From Gammaproteobacteria bacterium (GTDB lineage: Bacteria; Pseudomonadota; Gammaproteobacteria; Chromatiales; Chromatiaceae), in contig JAABTK010000002.1 in assembly GCA_011389885.1 (NCBI GenBank), positions 1 to 64,000 on the forward strand: a stretch of 64,000 nucleotides of DNA, in the 5' to 3' direction. Shown piece by piece: positions 1 through 8,060 of this stretch; within the stretch, counting starts at the first letter, position 1; every line of letters begins with the position of its first letter. The notes beneath the pieces are model-generated. The model did no database searches. It had not been told where the DNA came from and saw nothing but the letters and a program-made list of their open reading frames with translations. Position numbers and translations under genes: made by a program.

Positions 1-1
1 C

Positions 2-394
2 ATGAAATTCGTGCAGGCCCCCTGGCAATTCGATGTAGTCGCGGCAAGCAACTTGCATGGGGACATCCTGACCGACCTCGCCGCGGTGCTCTCGGGCGGC
101 ATGGGCGTGGCCCCCTCGGCCAACATCAACCCCGACGACCGTCGCCTGCCGCCCCTGTTCGAGCCCACCCACGGCAGCGCACCGGACATCGCCGGCGAAA
201 GCAAGGCCGACCCCCGGGCGATGCTCCTCACCGCCGCCGAGATGCTGGCCTGGCTGGGCGAAGAAGACCCCGTCGCCCTCCAGGCCGCCGAAAAGCTCCG
301 CGAGGCGGTCAAGGCCGACCTCGCGAGCCGCCCCGCACCGAATCGGGGCACGGCGGCGATCACCGCGGCGGTGGCGGGGCATTTGGGGTTTTGA
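2..394 (+). CDS. Isopropylmalate/tartrate/D-malate dehydrogenase family protein, C-terminal part
   Basis: Only the last ~130 residues are inside the window; the gene begins upstream, as family members are about 350 aa. The visible part carries the conserved segment of decarboxylating beta-hydroxyacid dehydrogenases: a metal-binding 'ASNLHGDILTDL' stretch and the 'EPTHGSAPDIAG' NAD-binding loop. These cytosolic enzymes oxidise and decarboxylate 3-isopropylmalate, D-malate or tartrate. The substrate cannot be fixed from this fragment. Lack of leu genes nearby and the downstream aminotransferases, 2-hydroxyacid dehydrogenase and amidase favour a catabolic member (tartrate/D-malate type) over LeuB, but that is inference. 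The first ATG seen at position 2 is internal. Confidence 0.85.
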   Translation: MKFVQAPWQFDVVAASNLHGDILTDLAAVLSGGMGVAPSANINPDDRRLPPLFEPTHGSAPDIAGESKADPRAMLLTAAEMLAWLGEEDPVALQAAEKLREAVKADLASRPAPNRGTAAITAAVAGHLGF

Positions 395-401
395 AGAACA
401 A

Positions 402-441
402 AGGAACGCAGAGGGCGCAGAGGATTCGCAGAGGACGCAGG
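402..441 (+). repeat. Dispersed CGCAGAG-type intergenic repeat, copy 1
   Basis: Short tandem-like run of 'aacgcagagg', 'cgcagagga' and 'gaggacgcag' units between the dehydrogenase and the Rpn-type gene. Similar runs occur at 1486-1527, 4613-4640, 5114-5140 (inverted), 13313-13350 (inverted), 35111-35140, 40629-40762, 42620-42668 and 42905-42940, always outside genes. Confidence 0.7.
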
Positions 442-526
442 GCGTTTTTAGGGACAAAGAGTGCAGGAATGGCAATCTGTCTATACCGTCTTCCGCGCCT
501 TCGACACCCTTTTTCGGAATGAACGG

Positions 527-1471
527 ATGAAAGACACCCATATTGCCGACCAAGATAGCCCGTGGAAGGAGGCGCTGGAGCAGTGGTTCCCCGACTTCAT
601 GGCGCTGCTGTTTCCTGACATTTACCGGGAGATCGATTGGTCCCAGGGCTATCGTTTTCTGGACAAGGAGCTGCAAAAGACCGTGCGCGACGCGGAACTG
701 GGCCGGCGCTACGCGGACAAATTGGTCAAGGTCATCACGCGCGCAAACCGCGAGATCTGGGTGCTGATCCATGTGGAGGTGCAAGGGCAACGCGAGGCGG
801 GGTTCGATCACCGCATGTATGTCTACAACTACCGCCTCTATGATCGGTATCAAGTGGACGTCGTAAGCCTGGCGGTATTGGCGGACGATGCGCCTAACTT
901 TCGAGCCGGCAATTTTCAGCGCGGGCTTTGGGGCTGTGAGGTGCATTTCCGCTTTCCATCGATCAAGCTGCTGGACTTGGCCGACGACTGGAGTGTATTG
1001 GAGAAGGACCCGAATCCCTTCGCACTGGTGGTCATGGCCCAACTCAAGGCCCTGGAGCGATCCGAGCCGCATCAGCTGAAAGACGCCAAGTTCGGCCTCT
1101 TTCGCCTATTGCTGGGGCGCGGTTACGATAGAGAGCAAATACTTGAATTGCTGCGGATCATCGATTGGTTAATGGTGCTGCCAGCGGCTCTGGAAAGCGA
1201 GCTGGCCGATGAACTGGATGCCTACGGGCAGGAGAACAAGATGCCTTACATTACGAGCTTTGAACGGGTTTATACGCGCCGGGGCGAGCAGATTGGTATT
1301 CATAAAGGCCATACAGAGATACTTCATCATCAGTTAAAAGAGAAATTCGGCTCCGCCTACACCCCAGTCTATCGTGAACGAGTGGATACCGCGGAAAGCG
1401 AGCAAATTCTGAAGTGGTCAAGCCGCCTGTTGACTGCTGAGACCATCGAAGAGGTATTCGAAAATCCCTGA
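527..1471 (+). CDS. Rpn-family recombination-promoting nuclease / putative transposase-like protein
   Basis: A 314-aa protein of the PD-(D/E)XK 'cytosolic protein'/Rpn type. Residues about 45-85 hold the nuclease-like core: an aspartate in 'YADKLVKV' followed by 'WVLIHVEVQGQ', matching the D...ExQ pattern of these nucleases, then 'YVYNYRLYDRY'. The C-terminal half is helical, as is usual. Rpn proteins promote RecA-independent recombination in E. coli; here the role is inferred. The frame is open from a GTG/TTG-type codon at 461, but the ATG at 527 gives the typical family N-terminus ('DSPWKEALEQWFPDF'). It is bracketed by CGCAGAG repeats at 402-441 and 1486-1527 and looks like an insertion into the surrounding metabolic cluster. 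A second Rpn relative, lacking its core, lies at 60291. Confidence 0.75.
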   Translation: MKDTHIADQDSPWKEALEQWFPDFMALLFPDIYREIDWSQGYRFLDKELQKTVRDAELGRRYADKLVKVITRANREIWVLIHVEVQGQREAGFDHRMYVYNYRLYDRYQVDVVSLAVLADDAPNFRAGNFQRGLWGCEVHFRFPSIKLLDLADDWSVLEKDPNPFALVVMAQLKALERSEPHQLKDAKFGLFRLLLGRGYDREQILELLRIIDWLMVLPAALESELADELDAYGQENKMPYITSFERVYTRRGEQIGIHKGHTEILHHQLKEKFGSAYTPVYRERVDTAESEQILKWSSRLLTAETIEEVFENP

Positions 1472-1485
1472 GCAGAAGAAGCCTT

Positions 1486-1527
1486 GGAACGCAGAGATCA
1501 CGGAGGAGGCGAAAAGAGCGCAGAGTG
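1486..1527 (+). repeat. Dispersed CGCAGAG-type intergenic repeat, copy 2
   Basis: Reads 'ggaacgcagagatcacgg' then 'gagcgcagagtg', immediately after the Rpn gene and just before the AT-rich SLATT-like module. Confidence 0.65.
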
Positions 1528-1574
1528 TTAAATTTCTAGCGCATCCCAACTGGCCTTTTCAAAGGATATTACAA

Positions 1575-3428
1575 ATGAGTAAAATCTCGGATGAAATCCA
1601 CGAATGGTATCAGAAAAACAAGGACAAGTTTCCTTCCAAAAACTATCATCACAGAGACATATTTCCTTTTTGGCATCGGAAGAAATGCTATAACAAGGGA
1701 GCCCACATACCGCTGATCCAAGAAGAAATCAGCAAAACCAAAGAAATAAAAAATGAATTAATTAAAAATATAAATAGAACCCAGCTATCACAAAGCGCTA
1801 TCAATATCGAATTAAGGATGATTTACGAATCCGCAAAAAACAGGAAGAACCGCCTGGAAAGAGCACACCGACAAGGCATTATTTTTGCCGGCATAGCAAC
1901 AACAATCTATGCCTTAGTTTCGACATTTATCTCCGCGATACCATCAGTCAGCTCAGCGACAGACATACTGAAAATCTTTTACATAATATCAATCTTATTC
2001 CTCTTCGCTCTCCTATTAATAGAGTATTTAAGACTAAGCAACATCAGTGACCAACTAATAGACTGTGAAGAGTTTATTGGTTTTATCGAATTAGCGAGAG
2101 AATCTTACGAGCAAATCCCGCAAACCCAACCCAAGACGCTGAATCCTAAGTTCGTTTTCTATGGAGACCCCAACACCATGAGTCACCTCTCTCCCCTGCT
2201 CAAACAGGCCACCGGCGTGCTCGCCGCCAAGGGCGAAGGCGCCTATATCTATGACGACCAGGGCAAGCAGTTCCTGGATTTCACCTCCGGCATCGGCGTG
2301 ACCTGCACCGGTCACTGTCATCCGAAGGTGGTGGAGGCGGCGCAGAAACAGGTCGCCACCCTGGTGCATGCCCAGTACACCACGGTGAAACACCAGCCGC
2401 TGCTGGATCTCAGCGACAAGTTGGCGGAGCTGGCGCCGGGCCCCATGGATTCGGTGGCCTTTTCCAACGCCGGCAGCGAGGCGGTGGAGATGGCCATGCG
2501 GCTGGCGCGTCACGCCACCAAGCGCGCCAATATCATCGCCTTTAACGGCGGGTTTCACGGTCGCACCATGGCCGCGGCCTCGATGACCACCTCCACCGCG
2601 AAGATTCGCACCGGGTTTCATCCGATGATGGCGGGCGTGGTGATCTCGCCCTTCCCCCACCTCTACCGCTACGGCTGGGACGAGGAAGAGGCCACCCGCT
2701 TCTGCCTGCAAGAGCTGGATAATATCTTCCTCACCCAGTCCGCCCCCGAGGACACCGCGGCGATGATCGTCGAGCCGGTGCAGGGCGAGTTCGGCTACTA
2801 CCCGGCCACCAAGGGCTTCATGCAGGGGCTGCGGGAGCGCTGCGACAAGCACGGCATATTGCTGATTTGCGACGAAATCCAGGCCGGCTTCGGGCGCACC
2901 GGCAAGTTCTGGAGCCATGAGCAATTCGACATAATGCCCGACATCATCACCACCGCCAAGGGGCTGGCCAGCGGCTTTCCCATCTCCGCCATCGCCGCCA
3001 GGGAATCGCTGATGGCCAAGGGCCTGCCCGGCTCTCAGGGCGGCACCTACGGGGCCAACGCCGTGGCCTGCGCCGCCGCCTTGGCCAATATCGAGGTGAT
3101 CGAATCGGAAGGACTGGTGGCGAATGCCCAGGCCCGCGGCGAGACCCTGTGGAACCGCCTCGCCGAACTCAAAGACAAGCACGCCATCATCGACGACATC
3201 CGCGGCATGGGGCTGATGCTGGGCATGGAGATCGTCGACGGCGACGGCAACCCCGACGCATCCAAGGCCGACGCCCTGGCCAAGGCGGCCGAGGCGGAGG
3301 GCCTGCTGCTGCTGCGCTGCGGCGCCCTCGGCCAGATCGTGCGCTGGCTGCCGCCGCTGATCGCCAGCGACGACCAGATCCACGCCGGGGTGGACAAATT
3401 TGCCCAGGCCCTGGCGAACGCTGGTTGA
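1575..3428 (+). CDS. AT-rich two-TM (SLATT-like) module reading in frame into a class III aminotransferase
   Basis: The open frame from ATG 1575 (preceded by 'aaagga', 7-8 bases away) runs without a stop through the aminotransferase, 617 codons in all. The first ~195 residues are lysine/asparagine/isoleucine-rich and the DNA is strikingly AT-rich against its GC-rich neighbours, a sign of transfer. The module has a charged N-terminus, a helix, two adjacent hydrophobic segments at about residues 100-125 and 132-152, and a final helix 'LIDCEEFIGFIELARE'. This resembles SLATT two-TM effectors of nucleotide-signalled defence systems, a weak match by layout only. More likely this is a transferred gene that lost its own stop than a designed fusion: the aminotransferase has its own ATG and ribosome site (next entry). 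A genuine membrane-tethered aminotransferase cannot be excluded. Confidence 0.45.
   Translation: MSKISDEIHEWYQKNKDKFPSKNYHHRDIFPFWHRKKCYNKGAHIPLIQEEISKTKEIKNELIKNINRTQLSQSAINIELRMIYESAKNRKNRLERAHRQGIIFAGIATTIYALVSTFISAIPSVSSATDILKIFYIISILFLFALLLIEYLRLSNISDQLIDCEEFIGFIELARESYEQIPQTQPKTLNPKFVFYGDPNTMSHLSPLLKQATGVLAAKGEGAYIYDDQGKQFLDFTSGIGVTCTGHCHPKVVEAAQKQVATLVHAQYTTVKHQPLLDLSDKLAELAPGPMDSVAFSNAGSEAVEMAMRLARHATKRANIIAFNGGFHGRTMAAASMTTSTAKIRTGFHPMMAGVVISPFPHLYRYGWDEEEATRFCLQELDNIFLTQSAPEDTAAMIVEPVQGEFGYYPATKGFMQGLRERCDKHGILLICDEIQAGFGRTGKFWSHEQFDIMPDIITTAKGLASGFPISAIAARESLMAKGLPGSQGGTYGANAVACAAALANIEVIESEGLVANAQARGETLWNRLAELKDKHAIIDDIRGMGLMLGMEIVDGDGNPDASKADALAKAAEAEGLLLLRCGALGQIVRWLPPLIASDDQIHAGVDKFAQALANAG
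2178..3428 (+). CDS. Class III PLP-dependent aminotransferase (GabT/ArgD-like)
   Basis: 416 aa, the usual length of omega-amino acid aminotransferases. Landmarks in order: 'LDFTSGIGVTCTGHCHP' near the N-terminus, 'SNAGSEAVEMAMRLAR' (phosphate-binding turn), 'FNGGFHGRT', 'ICDEIQAGFGRTG' (PLP-binding Asp), 'TTAKGLASGFP' with the Schiff-base lysine, and 'GGTYGANAVACAAA'. It should move an amino group from an amine or omega-amino acid to an oxo-acid in the cytosol; the exact substrate is not readable. The ATG at 2178 has 'tggaga' 9-10 bases upstream and begins exactly where composition returns to GC-rich, so I take it as the native start despite the open frame continuing upstream. Confidence 0.9.
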   Translation: MSHLSPLLKQATGVLAAKGEGAYIYDDQGKQFLDFTSGIGVTCTGHCHPKVVEAAQKQVATLVHAQYTTVKHQPLLDLSDKLAELAPGPMDSVAFSNAGSEAVEMAMRLARHATKRANIIAFNGGFHGRTMAAASMTTSTAKIRTGFHPMMAGVVISPFPHLYRYGWDEEEATRFCLQELDNIFLTQSAPEDTAAMIVEPVQGEFGYYPATKGFMQGLRERCDKHGILLICDEIQAGFGRTGKFWSHEQFDIMPDIITTAKGLASGFPISAIAARESLMAKGLPGSQGGTYGANAVACAAALANIEVIESEGLVANAQARGETLWNRLAELKDKHAIIDDIRGMGLMLGMEIVDGDGNPDASKADALAKAAEAEGLLLLRCGALGQIVRWLPPLIASDDQIHAGVDKFAQALANAG

Positions 3429-3437
3429 TTTAATGGC

Positions 3438-3613
3438 GTAGGGTGGGTTAGGCGCGCCATGCACCGCCTTCGAAGTCTTGTACGCTGCTTCGGCGCGCCG
3501 TAACCCACCATGCCGCGGTGGCGCATTCCACCTCCTGATGGTGGGTTACGCGGCGCTCCAATTCCAAGGGCAATCGGAAAGGCTTTCCCGTTTGCGCCGC
3601 TAACCCACCCTGC
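3438..3613. repeat. Inverted-repeat element with GGGTGGGTTA ends (MITE-like)
   Basis: About 176 bp between two genes. The left end 'gtagggtgggttaggcgc' is mirrored at the right end 'gccgctaacccaccctgc'. Two more inverted copies of 'gtgggttacg' / 'cgtaacccacc' sit inside (3499-3510 and 3540-3551), so the element can fold into a long cruciform. No coding capacity. The GTGGGTTA palindrome is a well-known dispersed type in gammaproteobacteria. Confidence 0.7.
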
Positions 3614-3630
3614 AATTTGGAAGAATTTGA

Positions 3631-4605
3631 ATGAATGAAAAGACACGCATCCTGGTGCTTACCGCGCCGGACGAAGACGACCTCCCCGGCCTGGAGTCTG
3701 TGGCCGAGCGGGCCGAGGTCCGCCATGCCCGCGACGAGGCGGCGCTACAGCGCCACCTGCCCGAGACCGACGTATTGGTGGTCACCGACTTTCGCACCGA
3801 AATGCTGGAGCGGGCCTGGCCGGCGGACAACCCCATCCGCTGGGTGCATGCCACCAGCGCCGGGGTGGATAAGCTGATGTTTCCCGCCCTGGTGGAGAGC
3901 AAGATTCAAGTCACCAACGCCCGCGGGGTGTTCAATCGCGGCATCGCCGAGTATGTGCTCGGCGCGGTGCTGCTGTTCGCCAAGGACACCCTGAACAACC
4001 TGCGCTATCAACGGGAACACCGCTGGGTGCATCGCGAAACCGAACTGATTCGCGGCCAGCGGGCGCTCATCGTGGGCGCGGGCAGCATCGGGGCCGAGGT
4101 GGCCGGCGCGCTCAAGGTCCTGGGCCTGACCGTGCATGGCACCGCCCGCAGCGAGCGCGACCACCCGCCCTTCGACCATGTCTACGCCAACGACCAATTG
4201 CCCGAGCTACTGCCCGAGGCGGATTTCGTGATCGTCACCGCCCCGCTGACCCCGGCCACCGCGGGGCTGTTTGATCGCGCGCTGTTCCAGCGCATGAAAC
4301 CCGAGGCGCGCTTCATTAACGTGGGCCGCGGCCCCATCGTCAAGACCGCCGACCTGCTCGCGGCCCTGCAAGCGGGGGAGATCGCCGGCGCGGCCCTGGA
4401 CGTGCTCGAAGAGGAGCCCCTGCCCGACGACCACCCCCTCTGGGACCAGCCCAACGTGATGCTCTCCGCCCACATGGCCGGCGACTTCATCGGCTGGCGG
4501 CGCGCCCTCGGCGAGCAGTTCGCGGACAACTTCGAACGCTGGGAGAAGGGCGAGGCGCTATTCAATCTTGTGGACAAGGGGCGGGGATTCGTCCCCGGCA
4601 AATAA
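3631..4605 (+). CDS. D-isomer-specific 2-hydroxyacid dehydrogenase
   Basis: 324 aa, full length for the family. Reduces 2-oxo acids or oxidises D-2-hydroxy acids with NAD(P) in the cytosol. Residues ~135-160 hold the nucleotide-binding glycine motif 'LIVGAGSIGAEV'. Downstream come 'FINVGRGPIV' with the substrate-binding arginine region, 'ALDVLEEEPLP' with the catalytic glutamate, and 'MLSAHMAGD' with the catalytic histidine. Arg near 'TAPLTPATAGLF' completes the core. 'ggaag' lies 8 bases before the ATG. It probably belongs to the same catabolic set as the aminotransferases and amidase, although an inverted-repeat element separates it from the upstream gene. Substrate unknown. Confidence 0.9.
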   Translation: MNEKTRILVLTAPDEDDLPGLESVAERAEVRHARDEAALQRHLPETDVLVVTDFRTEMLERAWPADNPIRWVHATSAGVDKLMFPALVESKIQVTNARGVFNRGIAEYVLGAVLLFAKDTLNNLRYQREHRWVHRETELIRGQRALIVGAGSIGAEVAGALKVLGLTVHGTARSERDHPPFDHVYANDQLPELLPEADFVIVTAPLTPATAGLFDRALFQRMKPEARFINVGRGPIVKTADLLAALQAGEIAGAALDVLEEEPLPDDHPLWDQPNVMLSAHMAGDFIGWRRALGEQFADNFERWEKGEALFNLVDKGRGFVPGK

Positions 4606-4612
4606 ACCAGCT

Positions 4613-4640
4613 ATAGAGGCAAAGAGAACCCAGAGCACAA
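4613..4640 (+). repeat. Dispersed CGCAGAG-type repeat, variant copy 3
   Basis: 'agaggcaaagagaacccag' followed by 'agcacaag', directly upstream of the DUF4279-like gene. Confidence 0.5.
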
Positions 4641-4676
4641 GCCGACGCTTATCAGGAAGCCATCCACATAGCGCTA

Positions 4677-5120
4677 ATGACAACAAATCAGATGACAAGC
4701 CGTGAATATGCATGCCTTCGCATTACCGGCATGGGTTCTCATGAAGCCGTAACGAAAATACTAGGCAGAAAGCCCTCAGGCGCTTGGTCTGAGGGTGATC
4801 CTCGACCGAGAATAGGCAAGTATCAGCACATGTGCTGGCGCTTAAGCAGTGGACACAATGATCGCGTACCCCTGGAGACTCATGTTGAAGCTTTGATGTT
4901 TATGTGTCACGCAATGGGAGATTCGCTTCGAAACCTCAGACCTGATTACAAGACATTTATATCATGCGTAGGTTATTACCCAAATACTGGCCACGGCCTT
5001 TACCTCAGACATGAATGGATACAGACCGCAAGTCACCTCGGCCTCGAATTCGACTGCGACTTTTACTTTGTCGGCGAGGAGGATGACCATGAAGGTAGTT
5101 CGCCCAAAAGGCCTCTGTGA
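4677..5120 (+). CDS. DUF4279-like hypothetical protein
   Basis: 147 aa, soluble, no signal or membrane segment. The N-terminus 'REYACLRITG', followed by 'ILGRKPSGAWSEGDPRP' and 'MCWRLSSG', matches the DUF4279 pattern (a beta-strand with LRI.G, a Leu-Gly-x-x-Pro turn, Trp-x-x-Gly-Asp, then a W-x-L-x-S strand). Function of the family is unknown. Codon use is noticeably less GC-biased than its neighbours, and it sits between one direct (4613-4640) and one inverted (5114-5140) copy of the dispersed repeat, so it looks acquired. The ATG overlaps 'taatg'; 'aggaag' lies ~20 bases upstream, a weak fit. Confidence 0.65.
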   Translation: MTTNQMTSREYACLRITGMGSHEAVTKILGRKPSGAWSEGDPRPRIGKYQHMCWRLSSGHNDRVPLETHVEALMFMCHAMGDSLRNLRPDYKTFISCVGYYPNTGHGLYLRHEWIQTASHLGLEFDCDFYFVGEEDDHEGSSPKRPL

Positions 5121-5140
5121 ACTCTGTGCCTCCGTGGCAA
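5114..5140 (-). repeat. Dispersed CGCAGAG-type repeat, inverted copy 4
   Basis: On the minus strand it reads 'ttgccacggaggcacagag', an inverted partner of the copy at 4613-4640; together they bracket the DUF4279-like gene. Confidence 0.5.
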
Positions 5141-5197
5141 TAATTCCGATGGGCATGCTGCGCTTTGCCCATCCTGCGAAGATGTGAGGAAAGAAAA

Positions 5198-6607
5198 ATG
5201 AGCAACGAAATCCTGAAACTCTCGGCCCTGGAGCTTCTGGAGAAGTACAAGGCCAAGGCGCTGTCGCCGGTGGAGGTGACCGGGGCCATGCTGGACCAGA
5301 TCGAACGGGTGGACAAGCACACCAACGCCTATTGCCTGGTGGACCGTGACACCACCCTTGCCTTCGCCAAGGCCTCAGAGGAGCGCTGGCTGAAGGGCCT
5401 GCCGATGGGGCTGATGGACGGCGTGCCCACGGCGGTGAAGGATGTGTTTCTGACCAAGGAATGGCCCACGCTCAAGGGCTCCAAGGTGATCGACCCCCAA
5501 TCCACCCTGGGCAAGGACGCCCCGGCGGTGGCGGCCCTGCGACGGCACGGCTATGTGCCCCTGGGCAAGACCACCACCCCGGAATTCGGCTGGAAGGGGG
5601 TCACCGACAACCCCCTCACCGGCGTCACCAACAACCCCTGGAACCCCGAAAAGACCGCTGGCGGCTCCAGCGGCGGCACCGCGGCGGCGGTGGCCCTGGG
5701 CATGGGGGCCGTAGGCTTGGGCACCGATGCCGGCGGCTCCATCCGCATCCCCGCCGGCTTTTGCGGCATCGTGGGTCACAAGCCCACCTACGGCGAGGCG
5801 CCCCACTGGCCGGCCAGCCCCTTCGGCACCCTGGCCCACGCCGGCCCCATGACCTGGACCGTGGCCGACTGTGCGCTGATGATGAACGTACTCACCGAGG
5901 CGGACGCCCGAGACTCCACCGCCGCGCCGCGCCGCAATATCGACTATCTGCAAGGACTCGACGCCGGAGTGAAGAGGCTGCGGATCGCCTTCAGCCCCGG
6001 CCTGGGTTATGTGGACCTCGACCCCGAGGTGGAAAAGGCGGTGCATCAGGCGGCCGAGGTGCTCAAGGGCCTGGGGGCCAGCGTCACCATTGCAGACCCC
6101 GGCTTCGCCGACCCCCTGGCCGCCTTCGGCCACCTATTCTACGGCGGCGCCGCCAATGCCATGCGCGACCTCGGCCCCAAGAAGCGGGCGCTGATGGACC
6201 GGCAACTGGTGGCGGTGGCCGCAAAGGCCGCCCAACGCTCCATGCTCGACTACCTGGGGGCGGTGAACGACCGCATGGCGCTGAGCGAGCGCATGTCTTT
6301 GTTCTACACCAAATACGACCTGCTGATCACCCCCACCCTGCCGATCCCGGCCTTCAAGACCGGCCGCGAGGTGCCCGAAGACTGGCCCCACACCCGCTGG
6401 CCCACCTGGACCCCCTTCACCTACCCGTTCAACATGACCGGCCAACCGGCGCTCTCGGTGCCCTGCGGCTTTACGCGTGAAGGCCTGCCCATCGGGCTGC
6501 ACATCGTCGGCGCGCGCTTCGATGACCAGCGGGTGCTCCAAGCCGGCCACGCCTATCAGCAGGCCGCGCCGCTCACCGACAGGCGGCCGGCGTTGTTTGA
6601 GGGTTGA
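5198..6607 (+). CDS. Amidase (amidase-signature family)
   Basis: 469 aa cytosolic hydrolase of the amidase signature family, which cleaves carboxamides to acid and ammonia or amine. The catalytic triad is visible: Lys in 'GVPTAVKDVF' (about residue 80), cis-Ser in 'TAGGSSGGTAAA', and the nucleophile Ser in 'GTDAGGSIRIPAGFCG'. I chose ATG 5198 because 'gtgaggaaag' lies 6-8 bases before it; an upstream in-frame ATG at 5165 has no such site. The neighbouring aminotransferases and hydroxyacid dehydrogenase suggest stepwise breakdown of an amide-containing nitrogen compound, but the substrate cannot be read from sequence. Confidence 0.93.
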   Translation: MSNEILKLSALELLEKYKAKALSPVEVTGAMLDQIERVDKHTNAYCLVDRDTTLAFAKASEERWLKGLPMGLMDGVPTAVKDVFLTKEWPTLKGSKVIDPQSTLGKDAPAVAALRRHGYVPLGKTTTPEFGWKGVTDNPLTGVTNNPWNPEKTAGGSSGGTAAAVALGMGAVGLGTDAGGSIRIPAGFCGIVGHKPTYGEAPHWPASPFGTLAHAGPMTWTVADCALMMNVLTEADARDSTAAPRRNIDYLQGLDAGVKRLRIAFSPGLGYVDLDPEVEKAVHQAAEVLKGLGASVTIADPGFADPLAAFGHLFYGGAANAMRDLGPKKRALMDRQLVAVAAKAAQRSMLDYLGAVNDRMALSERMSLFYTKYDLLITPTLPIPAFKTGREVPEDWPHTRWPTWTPFTYPFNMTGQPALSVPCGFTREGLPIGLHIVGARFDDQRVLQAGHAYQQAAPLTDRRPALFEG

Positions 6608-6848
6608 GCAGGCCATGGGGAACAGGCCCGCACGGCAGGCGCTGGAACCAGCCATCCGCCAACAACATTTTCACGCATTCCGTGCCATACTTGAGCCGAC
6701 ATGGCACAGGAGAAAGCAAATGGCAACCGACTCGCTATCCAGTGAGCGGAGCGCGCCTGCCTGGCCCTGACCGCCGAGCGCGCCTGGAGCGAACTCGACC
6801 TGCCGATCGCAAGCCGCCGGATCCGATGAGAAACCACAGAGAGAAACC
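6608..6848. other. Non-coding gap with a possible decayed regulator start
   Basis: No intact gene. From ATG 6701 one frame reads a short basic peptide, a TGA-type stop, then 'LALTAERAWSELDLPIA', which faintly resembles the first helix-turn of TetR/COQ9-type regulators. This is too short to call a pseudogene with confidence. The last 20 bases carry 'accacagagagaaacc', a degenerate copy of the dispersed repeat, also acting as leader for the next gene. Confidence 0.3.
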
Positions 6849-8060
6849 ATGGTAAACAGCCTCGACAGCGACTACTACGAATCCGAAGACCCGGTGTGGA
6901 ATCCGGCCCTGCTCACCATTCCGGTGCCGGGCATTCGCAAGATGGTGAACCTGGCGGCCACCATGAATGACGTCATCCACCTCTCCATCGGTCAGCCCGA
7001 CATCCCGGCCCCGCCCCATGTGATGAATGCCACCATCGACGCCCTTCAGGCCGGGCAGAGCGGCTACACCATGGACGCCGGCCTGCCGGAACTGCTGGAT
7101 GCGCTGGCGGATTACTACGGCTACCGTTCCGGGCGCCCCCTGACGCCCGACAACATCATCGTCACCACCGGCGCCACCGAGGCGATCTTCCTGGCCCTGC
7201 AAGCCATGTCGGCGCCGGGGCGGGAGTTCATCGTCCCCGACCCCTCCTTCATGCTCTACACCCCGTTGATCCGCATGAACGGCGGTATCGTACACTCCAT
7301 CCCCCTGCGGGCGGAAAACGGCTATCAGCTCGACCCTCAGGAAGTGATCGACGCCATGGGGCCGAACACCCACGCCATCGTGCTGAACTCGCCGAGCAAC
7401 CCCACCGGCACCCTCTACCCCCGCTCCACCATCGAGGCGATTGTGGAAGAGGCGGCCTTTCGCGGCATCTATGTCATTAGCGACGAGGTCTACGACCACC
7501 TAATCTACGACGATCAGGAGTACCCCAGCGTGCTCTCCTGCTGTTCCGACCTCGACCACGTCATGGTGATCAGCAGCTTCTCCAAGACCTTCAGCATGGC
7601 CGGCATGCGCATCGGCTGGATGATCGCCAGTCAGGGCCACATCAAGAAACTGCGCCGCTTCCACATGTTCACCACCACCGTGGCCAACACCCCCTGCCAG
7701 TGGGGCGGCGTGGCGGCGCTGTTGCAGCGGGAACTGTCGGATAACTTCATCAAGGGCATGCTGGAGGAGTACACCAAGCGCCGCGACCGCCTGGTGGAGC
7801 TGGTCAACCAAACGCCCCACCTCACCGGCTACAAGCCCGAAGGGGCCTTTTACCTCTTCCCCTCGCTGCCGGCCGGGGTCAACGGCACCAACGTGGCCCT
7901 GCGCATGCTCAAGGAGACCGGGGTCTGCACCATCGCCGGCGATACCTTCGGCGACGCCCTGAGCAACGCCATTCGCATCAGCTACTCCACCTCGCTGGAT
8001 AATATCGAAGAGGCCTTTGCCCGCATCATCCCATGGATGAAGGAGCAAGATTTCGGCTAA
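6849..8060 (+). CDS. Class I/II PLP-dependent aminotransferase
   Basis: 403 aa, fold type I aminotransferase of the aspartate/aromatic type. Evidence: 'IHLSIGQPDIPAPP' near residue 40, 'TTGATEAIFLALQAM', 'NSPSNPTGTLYP', 'VISDEVYDHLIYDD' with the PLP-ring Asp and Tyr, and 'SSFSKTFSMAGMRIGW' carrying the Schiff-base lysine and phosphate-binding arginine. It transfers amino groups between an amino acid and a 2-oxo acid in the cytosol. With the amidase and hydroxyacid dehydrogenase it likely closes the catabolic set. The leader 'agagagaaacc' gives a mediocre ribosome site. Confidence 0.93.
   Translation: MVNSLDSDYYESEDPVWNPALLTIPVPGIRKMVNLAATMNDVIHLSIGQPDIPAPPHVMNATIDALQAGQSGYTMDAGLPELLDALADYYGYRSGRPLTPDNIIVTTGATEAIFLALQAMSAPGREFIVPDPSFMLYTPLIRMNGGIVHSIPLRAENGYQLDPQEVIDAMGPNTHAIVLNSPSNPTGTLYPRSTIEAIVEEAAFRGIYVISDEVYDHLIYDDQEYPSVLSCCSDLDHVMVISSFSKTFSMAGMRIGWMIASQGHIKKLRRFHMFTTTVANTPCQWGGVAALLQRELSDNFIKGMLEEYTKRRDRLVELVNQTPHLTGYKPEGAFYLFPSLPAGVNGTNVALRMLKETGVCTIAGDTFGDALSNAIRISYSTSLDNIEEAFARIIPWMKEQDFG

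Noticed and set aside
461-526. Earlier start for the Rpn-type protein
   Set aside because: The extra 22 residues do not fit the family, and the preceding DNA is dispersed repeat.
2091-3464. 457-codon frame on the minus strand over the aminotransferase
   Set aside because: Shadow of a GC-rich coding region; His/Gly/Ala-rich, with no domain and no ribosome site.
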